A stretch of DNA of 47,007 nucleotides from an uncultured Collinsella sp. (GTDB taxonomy: Bacteria > Actinomycetota > Coriobacteriia > Coriobacteriales > Coriobacteriaceae): NCBI GenBank assembly GCA_958427975.1, contig CAUAEH010000010.1, positions 1 through 47,007 on the forward strand. The letters run 5' to 3'. A program made the translations under genes and the position numbers. Below are positions 40,664-47,007 of this stretch, piece by piece. How positions within the stretch are numbered: the stretch's first letter is position 1; each line of letters begins with the position of its first letter. The notes below the pieces were generated by a model. It searched no databases and was not told the DNA's origin. It saw only the letters and a program-made list of their open reading frames with translations.

Positions 40664-41554
40664 ATGGCAGAACAGCAGCTTATCGGAGCGCTCGAGGCCG
40701 GCGGCACCAAGATGGTCTGCGCCACGGGCTATGCAGACGGTACGGTCCTGGAGCGTGAGCAGATCGCGACCACGACCCCGCAGGAGACCGTCGAGGCCGT
40801 CAACGCGTGGTTTGCGAACAAGGGCATCGCCGCGCTGGGCATCGGCGCCTTTGGACCCACCGCAGTCAACCCTGCCTCGCCCCAATACGGCAAGATCCTG
40901 GAGACGCCCAAAACGGCATGGCGCTACTTCGACCTGCTGGGCACCATCCAAAACGAGCTCAATATTCCCTGCGGCTACGACACCGACGTCAACGTTGCCT
41001 GCTTGGGCGAGGTCACCTTTGGTTGCGCCCAGGGCCTCACGGACGTGGTCTACCTGACCATCGGCACCGGTGTGGGCGCCGGCGTGCTCTCGGGCGGTAA
41101 GCTCGTACACGGCATGATGCATCCCGAGGCCGGCCACATCCTGGTCACGCGCGACCCGCGCGACACCATCGGCGAGCATAGCGCTTGCCCCTTCCATGAC
41201 AACTGCCTCGAGGGCCTCATCGCCGGCCCCGGCGTTAAAAAGCGCTGGGATGGCAAGAGCGCCGGAGACATGGCCGATGACCCAGAGGCCATGGACCTGC
41301 TCGCAGGCTATCTAGCACAGGCGCTCATGACCTACACGCTGTGCTACGCGCCGCAAAAGATCATCATCGGCGGCGGTGTGGCCGACCACACCCCCATCGT
41401 GCCGCTCGCACGCAAAAAGTGTGCCGAGATGCTCAACGGCTATATCGTCACGCCCGAGGTCAACGACATCGATAACTACATCGTCAACAACAGCCTCGAG
41501 GGCAAGCAGGGCATTATGGGCTGCCTGGCCCTGGGCGCACAGGCGCTTCAGTAG
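40664..41554 (+). CDS. scrK: ROK-family fructokinase
   Basis: A 296-residue sugar kinase that would phosphorylate fructose with ATP. The phosphate motif is GALEAGGTKMVCATG. Asp108 in GYDTDVNVACLGE is the likely catalytic base. LTIGTGVGAGVLSGGKLVHG and HPEAGHILV follow. The zinc site H158...C175-x2-H178-x2-C181 (SACPFHDNCLEG) is the form seen in bacterial ROK fructokinases rather than glucokinases. GAGAGAGGAATACT precedes the ATG. No sucrose or fructose transporter is nearby, so fructose as substrate rests on family resemblance. Confidence 0.85.
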   Translation: MAEQQLIGALEAGGTKMVCATGYADGTVLEREQIATTTPQETVEAVNAWFANKGIAALGIGAFGPTAVNPASPQYGKILETPKTAWRYFDLLGTIQNELNIPCGYDTDVNVACLGEVTFGCAQGLTDVVYLTIGTGVGAGVLSGGKLVHGMMHPEAGHILVTRDPRDTIGEHSACPFHDNCLEGLIAGPGVKKRWDGKSAGDMADDPEAMDLLAGYLAQALMTYTLCYAPQKIIIGGGVADHTPIVPLARKKCAEMLNGYIVTPEVNDIDNYIVNNSLEGKQGIMGCLALGAQALQ

Positions 41555-41640
41555 CAGACGCACCCACAGGGCGTGGCGCGCCCGGCAAATCCGACCTACG
41601 GAACGACGCCACCACGCCTCATATAAGCCCTCAAATAAAA

Positions 41641-41683
41641 AAGGCCGCCTAGGACCAAACAATACGTCCTAGGCGGCCTTTTT
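41641..41683. terminator. Bidirectional terminator between fructokinase and VanZ genes
   Basis: AAGGCCGCCTAGGAC pairs perfectly with GTCCTAGGCGGCCTT (15 bp), with A-run before and T-run after, so it serves both strands. The stop codon of the minus-strand VanZ-like gene (41669-41671) lies inside the stem. Confidence 0.93.
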
Positions 41684-42118
41684 AGCGCACATCAGCGACC
41701 GTAAGAGATATCGGAGCACAACGCCCGTTGCCGCTCCACAGCAGTCGATCATCACATCGGTGATCATGCCGGCGCGTCCCGGCACAAAGAGCTGAATCGT
41801 CTCGTCGATCGAGGGAATCAGCAGCAGGAACACCGCCGTGGGCAGCAGCACGTCAAAGGTGCGCCGGCCCTCAAAATCAAAGGCGTGCGTTGCCAAGATG
41901 CCGAGCACCATATACTCGGTAAAATGCGCGCACTTGCGAACAACAAAGTTGGTCACCCATTCATATGGAAGTCCCACGCTGTGCAGGAAACCGCGGATAG
42001 CTTCCATGACCGTTAGGCTCAGCGAGCCCGACCCCGAGCCGGGAACCAGCGAATTGTCCCAGATCAAGAGCGCCATCAGGCAGGTTACAACCGCCCATTT
42101 TCGATTGATCTTAACCAT
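41669..42118 (-). CDS. VanZ-like family membrane protein
   Basis: 149 residues with four hydrophobic segments. FVVRKCAHFTEYMVLGIL and IPSIDETIQLFVPGRAGMIT followed by DVMIDCCGAATG are the VanZ family motifs. VanZ of enterococci gives low-level teicoplanin resistance; most chromosomal relatives have no proven role. The gene ends inside the shared terminator and lies 7 bases after the stop of the Ala-rich protein gene, so the two are probably co-transcribed. Confidence 0.85.
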   Translation of the reverse strand: MVKINRKWAVVTCLMALLIWDNSLVPGSGSGSLSLTVMEAIRGFLHSVGLPYEWVTNFVVRKCAHFTEYMVLGILATHAFDFEGRRTFDVLLPTAVFLLLIPSIDETIQLFVPGRAGMITDVMIDCCGAATGVVLRYLLRSLMCAKKAA

Positions 42119-42125
42119 GCAGAAG

Positions 42126-43526
42126 TTATGCCTCCGCGCGGAGCGGCGCGAAGCTGGCGGTACCGCCCTCGATAACGCTCAGATAGGCACGGCCCGTACG
42201 CTTGGCGGTTGAGGACTGCAGGCGCTCGATCTCTTCCTCGAGGATCTGATTGACGCGCTCGTGACGACGGTTTTCCATAATGCCGGCGGCAATAGCCTCG
42301 GCCCGCTCGATGCTCTCGCGCGAGATACGGGCAGTATCCTCGGGGAACACAGCACTGTGACGGCCGACATAGGCGGGGGCAGCAGGCTGAGGGGCAGCGA
42401 CGGGAGCGGGGGCTGCAACAGGAGCGGGCTCGTCAATCTCATCCAGAATCGCGGTGGCGGCGGCCCACATGTCCTCGTGGCCCGAGTAATCGGCCATGGG
42501 AACATCAACCTCGAGCGAGGCGTCCGGAAGGTCGCCGGTGTCGATGCGATCTTGGGCATCAATCGATGCGGTGATGGCTGCAGGCTCATCGAGGTCATCG
42601 AGATCGATGTCCACGGCACCGGAGATGATAGGCATGCTGGCGAGGTTTGCATTGTACGGCGCAGCCTCAGCCGCCTGCTGCTGGGCAGGAGCGCCCCAAA
42701 GCGAGCTTTCGGCGGCACGGCGGGCGGCAACGGCCTCCTCGTCCGCAGTCATGGCTTCATCAACGTACGAATTGTCGGCAGAAGCGTTCGCGTCCGCCGA
42801 GGTGGCGTTGTAGGCGTTATTGGCTGCCGCGTTGGCGACGAGTGCCACGAAAGCTGCCGTGCTGCCCGCAGGGGCGGCCTGGGAACCAGACACAGCGCGT
42901 GCCGCGGCGGCGATGTCGTCGCGATTGAAGGAGCCGGTCTGCCCGCCGTTGGTGAGCTCGTCGATGGCGACTTGATAGACGTCGCGCGAGTGTGCAGGGT
43001 CGCAGCTCACCGGCGAATCGTCGTCGAGCATACTGTCGATCATGGACCAAGCCTCGTCCTCGTCCATAGCATCTGCGGCTCGCGCGATGGTAGGGACGCC
43101 ATCATCGGCATGACGGCGCTGGAACGCACCAGTCAGGCCGGAAAGGAATGCCGAGGTAGACTGCTCCGCCTGAGCCTGAGAATCAGAAGCCGCAGCGTAA
43201 GGAGTCGCATCCTGCTGCTGAGCTGAAATCGAGGCGGTCTTGAACTCGCTTTGATGCTGATTGAGATTGGCGGCACCGCCCATGGCACCGGGCTGGAACA
43301 GACGCTCTTCACGCTGCGCACGATACTCGGAGATACCCAGCGAGGCGGCATAGATGCCCACGCCCGCCACCGCGCCCACGGCGAAGGGAACCGCACCCGC
43401 CGCGACCGTCTCGTTCACCGACGAAAACGGCAGCGTCGCGGCATACATAACCACGGGAGCGGCAAGGCCGATCCCGCACGAAAGTCCGGCAAGGACTGCT
43501 CGTTGTGTTGCATCAGAAGAAGCCAT
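42126..43526 (-). CDS. Ala-rich membrane-anchored hypothetical protein
   Basis: 466 residues, start at the ATG at 43526 (MASSDATQRAVLAGLSCG) with GGGGAGAG upstream. Two hydrophobic segments (AVLAGLSCGIGLAAPVVMYAA and AVPFAVGAVAGVGIYAASLG) anchor it in the membrane. The rest is an acidic, Ala-rich, probably disordered chain with segments such as DEDEAWSMIDSMLDDDS and a charged C-terminus (RRHERVNQILEEEIERLQS). I do not recognise the family. It lies upstream of vanZ and after rho; no function is proposed. Confidence 0.75.
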   Translation of the reverse strand: MASSDATQRAVLAGLSCGIGLAAPVVMYAATLPFSSVNETVAAGAVPFAVGAVAGVGIYAASLGISEYRAQREERLFQPGAMGGAANLNQHQSEFKTASISAQQQDATPYAAASDSQAQAEQSTSAFLSGLTGAFQRRHADDGVPTIARAADAMDEDEAWSMIDSMLDDDSPVSCDPAHSRDVYQVAIDELTNGGQTGSFNRDDIAAAARAVSGSQAAPAGSTAAFVALVANAAANNAYNATSADANASADNSYVDEAMTADEEAVAARRAAESSLWGAPAQQQAAEAAPYNANLASMPIISGAVDIDLDDLDEPAAITASIDAQDRIDTGDLPDASLEVDVPMADYSGHEDMWAAATAILDEIDEPAPVAAPAPVAAPQPAAPAYVGRHSAVFPEDTARISRESIERAEAIAAGIMENRRHERVNQILEEEIERLQSSTAKRTGRAYLSVIEGGTASFAPLRAEA

Positions 43527-43767
43527 GAGCTCTCCCCATCTTCCAGCACCCAAATCGCATCATTCAGTTGGCTGCGCGAGAGAAGATGAAGCGGGGCTAT
43601 GCCCCAAAGCAACGGTATATGGTTCGTTTCATCTGCGTTTTCCGTCGCGAAGCTTAAAAGCTATTATGCGAAACCGCCCTGTCGATTGCAAGCGACGATG
43701 TCGGATTGAAACGGGAAACCTGCTGCTTGCCAGTCTTATGGTCAAAAAAGCGCGGAGCGGCGATATA

Positions 43768-43800
43768 GAAAAGGGCCGAGGCTCAAAGCCCCGACCCTTT
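43768..43800 (-). terminator. Terminator of rho
   Basis: On the minus strand AAGGG-TCGGGGC and GCCTCGG-CCCTT pair around TTTGA, followed by TTC. It lies 38 bases after the rho stop. Confidence 0.82.
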
Positions 43801-43837
43801 ATTGCATTGATGACTATCGCTGCGTGTAGATGACAAC

Positions 43838-46411
43838 CTAGAACGTCTGCTCGTAGTCGCTGTGTTTTTTGGCCGAACGCACCAGGAACTCCTGGTTGGT
43901 GTTGGTGCCCTTAAGACCCTTGATAAACGATGCGGCCGCGCGCTCGGTGTTGTTCATGCCGGCAAGAATGCGACGCAAGCCAAAGACAAACGGACGCATC
44001 TGCTCGTCAACCAACAGGTCCTCGTTACGCGTACCGGAGGCAACGGGGTCGATAGCCGGGAAGATGCGGCGGTCAGCCAGGTCGCGGTCGAGCTTGAGCT
44101 CCATGTTGCCGGTGCCCTTGAACTCCTCAAAGATGACCTCGTCCATCTTGGAACCGGTGTCGATGAGGGCAGAGGCCAGGATGGTGAGCGAGCCGCCGTT
44201 CTCGATGTTGCGGGCTGCGCCCAGGAAACGCTTGGGCGGATACAGTGCCGCCGAATCGACGCCGCCCGAAAGGATGCGGCCTGAGGCGGGCGCCGCCAAG
44301 TTGTACGCGCGGGCAAGACGCGTGATGGAGTCGAGCACCACCACGACATCGCCGCCCAGCTCCACGATGCGCTTGGCGCGCTCGATGACGAGCTCTGCCA
44401 CACGAGTGTGGTTGTCGGCGGGCATATCGAAGGTCGACGCCACAACCTCGCCCTTGATGGAACGCTGCATATCGGTGACCTCTTCGGGGCGCTCGTCGAC
44501 GAGCAGGCAGATGAGGTGCACCTCGGGGTTGTTAATCGAGATAGACTGGCAGATCTTCTTGAGGATCGTGGTCTTGCCGGCCTTGGGCGGGGACACGATC
44601 AGGCCACGCTGACCCTTGCCGATCGGCGACACGATGTCGATGGCGCGACCGGTAATGGAGTCCTTGCCGTGCTCCATGCGCAGCGGCTCGTTGGGATAGA
44701 CCGGGGTGAGGTCGCCGAACTTGGGGCGGTTGCGAATCTGCTCGGGGTCTAGACCGTTGACGGTCGTGATTTTGGCGAGGCCGGCGCGCTTGTCGCCGCC
44801 GCGCGAAGGACGAAGCGAGCCCTCGATGACGTCGCCCGTGCGCAGACGCGCGGAGCGGATGAGGTAGGCGGGGACGAAGGCGTCGTCGTTGGACTTCATG
44901 TAACCGTGGGCGTGGATGATACCGGAGCTGTCCGGACGAATCTGCAGGATGCCCTTGATGTCGCGGAAGCCCTCGGCCTTCGCGGCGGTGACGTAGATCT
45001 CCTCGACGAGCTCGGCTTTCTTCTTGCCGGTCGTCTCGATCTCGAACTCCTTGGCCTTCTCGCGCAGCTCGGCGACCTTCATGGCCGCGAGTTCCTCACG
45101 CGAAAGCGTGGGCTCGGTGGGGGCGGCGTTGCGCTCCTTGTTGCGCTGTTTGCGATCGCGCTGGCGGTTGCGGCGGTCGTTGTTGCGCTCGTCCTTGCGC
45201 TCGTTGCGCTCGTCGTTACGCTTGTGCTGGCGACGGTTGGGGCGAGCGTTGTCTTCGGCCTCGGCGGGCGCGGCGCCATCGGTTGCGGCGGCGTCGGCGT
45301 TAGCCACAGTATCATCGCTGGCCTCGGCCTTGGAATCGCCCTGCAGCTCGGCCTCGGCCTGCTGCTCGGACGCCTTGGCCTTAGCGGACTTCTTACGACC
45401 GCGCTTGGGCTTCTCAGACGCAGGCTGTTCGACGTCCTGGGGCTCGGCGGCGTCAGTCGATGCATCGGCGGTCGTCTCGGCGGAATCCTCGGACGCACCC
45501 TTCTTGGCAGCCTTGGCCTTGGACGTGCGCTTAGCAGCAGTACGATGGCTGCGACCAGGGCGGACGTCGGCGGGCTCGGCATCGGCAGAAACGGCCTCGG
45601 AAGTCGTAGCATCCTGGACGGGCGCGTCGGCAGCGGTTGCAGACTCGGCGGTCGCCGCAGCATCCCGAGCAGCGGCGGCTGCGGCTGCGGCCTTCTCGGC
45701 CTCGACGAAGGCCTTGGGCTTGCGACCGCGACGGTGCGGGCGCAAAGCCGGATCGACAACGGGAACTTCGCTGGCCTCGACAGGCGCAGCGGGCTCAACA
45801 GGCGATGTGCCCTCCCCTGCCGCGGAACGGACCGAAGCCTCAGTGAGCTCGGGGGTTACCTGATCGGCAACCTGCTCGGCCTTAGCAGCCGTGCGACGGC
45901 GTGTGCGCGGTACCGGCTTATCGGTCGGCTGGTCGGCGACAGGGGTCTCGGTGGCGGCAGGTGTCCCGGGCACAGACGGAGCTGCAAGCTCGGTCAGAGC
46001 CGCGGCCTCGCGCTCGGCAGCACGACGGCGGGCGCGCACCACCTGAGCCTCGCTAATCTGCGCCAACGCACGTGCCTGCGCGACCTCATCGGAAATCGGC
46101 GCCGAGGAGTCAGCTGCAACGGTGCGCTTGACGCGCGTCATGCGCGTGGTACGGCGCTTGGGCTTGGTGACCTCCTCGCCGTCAGCAGCAGGCTTGGCCG
46201 TGCGGCGCGTACGCTTGGGCTTTGCCGGAGCAGCCTCCTCACCAGTTGCAGGCACGGCCTTCTCAGCCGTTGCAGGCGTAGGCGTCGAAGCAGCCTTAGG
46301 CGTCTCAGGAGCCGAGGCATGCGCGGGCGCCGCGACCTGGTCCGACGCAACCGGTGCAGCGGGAGCGGCTTGCGTCGTCGTTATTTCGTTTTCTTGCTGT
46401 TGATCAGACAC
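43838..46411 (-). CDS. rho: Transcription termination factor Rho with long N-terminal extension
   Basis: An 857-residue hexameric RNA helicase that ends transcription. The conserved core starts near residue 436: the Rho N-terminal helix domain (LSREELAAMKVAELREKAKE), the cold-shock-like RNA-binding part (GILQIRPDSSGIIHAHGYMK), P-loop SPPKAGKTT near 606-614, LLVDERPEEVTDM, VVVVLDSITRLARAYN and GTGNMELKLDR. The first 435 residues are an Ala/Glu/Lys-rich, low-complexity extension with Lys/Arg patches (KPKRTRRTAKP, RPNRRQHKRNDERN), typical of actinobacterial Rho but long even so. The start is a GTG at 46411; a stop lies four codons upstream, and the ribosome site (AGAAAG) is weak. Confidence 0.95.
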   Translation of the reverse strand: MSDQQQENEITTTQAAPAAPVASDQVAAPAHASAPETPKAASTPTPATAEKAVPATGEEAAPAKPKRTRRTAKPAADGEEVTKPKRRTTRMTRVKRTVAADSSAPISDEVAQARALAQISEAQVVRARRRAAEREAAALTELAAPSVPGTPAATETPVADQPTDKPVPRTRRRTAAKAEQVADQVTPELTEASVRSAAGEGTSPVEPAAPVEASEVPVVDPALRPHRRGRKPKAFVEAEKAAAAAAAARDAAATAESATAADAPVQDATTSEAVSADAEPADVRPGRSHRTAAKRTSKAKAAKKGASEDSAETTADASTDAAEPQDVEQPASEKPKRGRKKSAKAKASEQQAEAELQGDSKAEASDDTVANADAAATDGAAPAEAEDNARPNRRQHKRNDERNERKDERNNDRRNRQRDRKQRNKERNAAPTEPTLSREELAAMKVAELREKAKEFEIETTGKKKAELVEEIYVTAAKAEGFRDIKGILQIRPDSSGIIHAHGYMKSNDDAFVPAYLIRSARLRTGDVIEGSLRPSRGGDKRAGLAKITTVNGLDPEQIRNRPKFGDLTPVYPNEPLRMEHGKDSITGRAIDIVSPIGKGQRGLIVSPPKAGKTTILKKICQSISINNPEVHLICLLVDERPEEVTDMQRSIKGEVVASTFDMPADNHTRVAELVIERAKRIVELGGDVVVVLDSITRLARAYNLAAPASGRILSGGVDSAALYPPKRFLGAARNIENGGSLTILASALIDTGSKMDEVIFEEFKGTGNMELKLDRDLADRRIFPAIDPVASGTRNEDLLVDEQMRPFVFGLRRILAGMNNTERAAASFIKGLKGTNTNQEFLVRSAKKHSDYEQTF

Positions 46412-46665
46412 AGTGTTTGCTCAACTTTCTTTTCAAGCCCTGTGATCACATGCTCCCTGCATAAACCTTCAGGGCGGCTAAACAGTCTAGTTCCGTTCAA
46501 AACGACGGACATCATTGATCTGTATCGAGATATTTGCGTCATATACGCAGCGTTAGTGTAACACAACCGCCGCCACCTGCAACTTAGTCATTGGGAACGC
46601 TCTTAAACGACTAGCCAAAAGGGGCACTCTTTGGTTTAACACCCACAAATCTGACTGCCTCCGCC

Positions 46666-46817
46666 AAAACTATGGCGGTTTACTACGATGAATCGCTCAA
46701 CCGCGACCACTCCGAAACTTGTTGAACTAAAACCGCAGGTAGATGCCCTGCACTTTTTTGCGAAAAGCTGGCGTGGTTGGAATTTCTCATATTCATCGTA
46801 GTAAACCGGCATAGTTT
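46666..46817. repeat. Large inverted repeat (27-bp arms) upstream of rho
   Basis: Arms AACTATGGCGGTTTACTACG... (46666-46693) and its reverse complement (46791-46817) differ by about one base and enclose 97 bases. Inside, GCAGG/CCTGC followed by TTTTTT (46735-46759) forms a terminator-like hairpin on the plus strand. No protein is encoded. 46412-46665 is the rho leader and promoter region with no other gene. Confidence 0.75.
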
Positions 46818-46937
46818 CGTATTTCCAGCAGTTCCAAATTCGTCAATACGTCGGCGTTTGCAAAAAGCCCGACCTCCGCATGAACTGCCTCCCATTTCTT
46901 GGACATGAGAAATGGAAGGCTTTTGGAGTGGGTATGA

Positions 46938-47007
46938 TGAATTGGACACCTAGTTAAGAGCGAAAGGTGTTCAAGATGACCCAAAGAAGAAAGCGATACG
47001 ACAGGCA
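46938..47007 (+). mobile_element. Left end of an IS3-type insertion sequence (runs off the window)
   Basis: TGAATTGGACACC at 46938 has the TG start and composition of an IS3-family terminal repeat and is followed within 40 bases by the transposase orfA start. The right end is outside the window. Confidence 0.6.
46976..47007 (+). CDS. IS3-type transposase OrfA, N-terminus only
   Basis: An ATG with AAAGGTG upstream opens MTQRRKRYDR before the window ends. This matches the usual start of IS3-family OrfA helix-turn-helix proteins (K/R-rich, then Y-D/S). Ten residues are too few for certainty, but the nearby terminal repeat supports it. Confidence 0.6.
   Translation, partial: MTQRRKRYDR

Noticed and set aside
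44906..46561. A 551-codon open frame on the plus strand opposite rho
   Set aside because: It is the mirror of rho's Ala-rich, GC-rich coding sequence: composition is Leu/Gly/Arg-skewed, there is no ribosome site, and rho is unambiguous on the other strand.

Overview
The window looks like a chromosomal segment of a Coriobacteriia gut actinobacterium, most likely Collinsella or a close relative. This rests on the GC-rich core genes with actinobacterial codon use, a Rho factor with a very long disordered N-terminus, a sufCBDSU operon behind an Rrf2 regulator, many cell-wall-binding-repeat surface proteins, and IS1595-, IS481- and IS3-type fragments. It is an inference from gene content; no database was searched.

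Region 1 (1-5.3 kb, minus strand) holds three tandem secreted proteins built from about 20-residue cell-wall-binding repeats: a GH25 lysozyme that runs off the left edge, an NlpC/P60-like cysteine peptidase or amidase, and a repeat-only protein that ends in a small Cys/His motif. Region 2 (5.4-13.5 kb) is an accessory scrapyard. It contains relics of a glycosyltransferase, an acyltransferase and transposases, an AT-rich stretch with three hypothetical genes (DUF4365, a HEPN-like protein, DUF2971), a broken hicB, and a satD-DUF3307 pair behind a striking tandem dyad array. Two IS1595-derived elements bracket this pair. Region 3 (13.1-22.8 kb) is a surface-polysaccharide locus: a minus-strand operon of five GT2 glycosyltransferases, then divergently an acyltransferase and a GlfT2-like glycosyltransferase.

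Region 4 (22.9-26.7 kb) has a degenerate AAA-ATPase-like/PD-(D/E)XK protein and a large sortase-anchored surface protein. Region 5 (26.8-32.8 kb) is the iron-sulfur locus: an Rrf2/IscR-like regulator divergent from sufC-sufB-sufD-sufS-sufU, with a four-half-site operator between them. Region 6 (32.8-38.6 kb) has a single-strand-transposase-like (RAYT) gene whose HUH motif is altered, a NifU-like scaffold paired with a GGGtGRT-family protein of unknown function, a flavoprotein and dinD.

Region 7 (38.6-47 kb) holds two tRNA-Lys(CTT) genes and a tRNA-His(GTG) in one minus-strand unit, with a duplicated tRNA tail downstream. It continues with a PLP aminotransferase, a ROK fructokinase, a VanZ-like protein, an Ala-rich membrane protein, rho, a long palindromic repeat, and the start of an IS3-type element at the right edge.

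The strongest candidates for new biology are the satD-DUF3307 unit with its 58-bp-period operator array inside IS1595 ends, the NifU-like/GGGtGRT pair, the domesticated-looking RAYT, and the long palindromes. No CRISPR array was seen.
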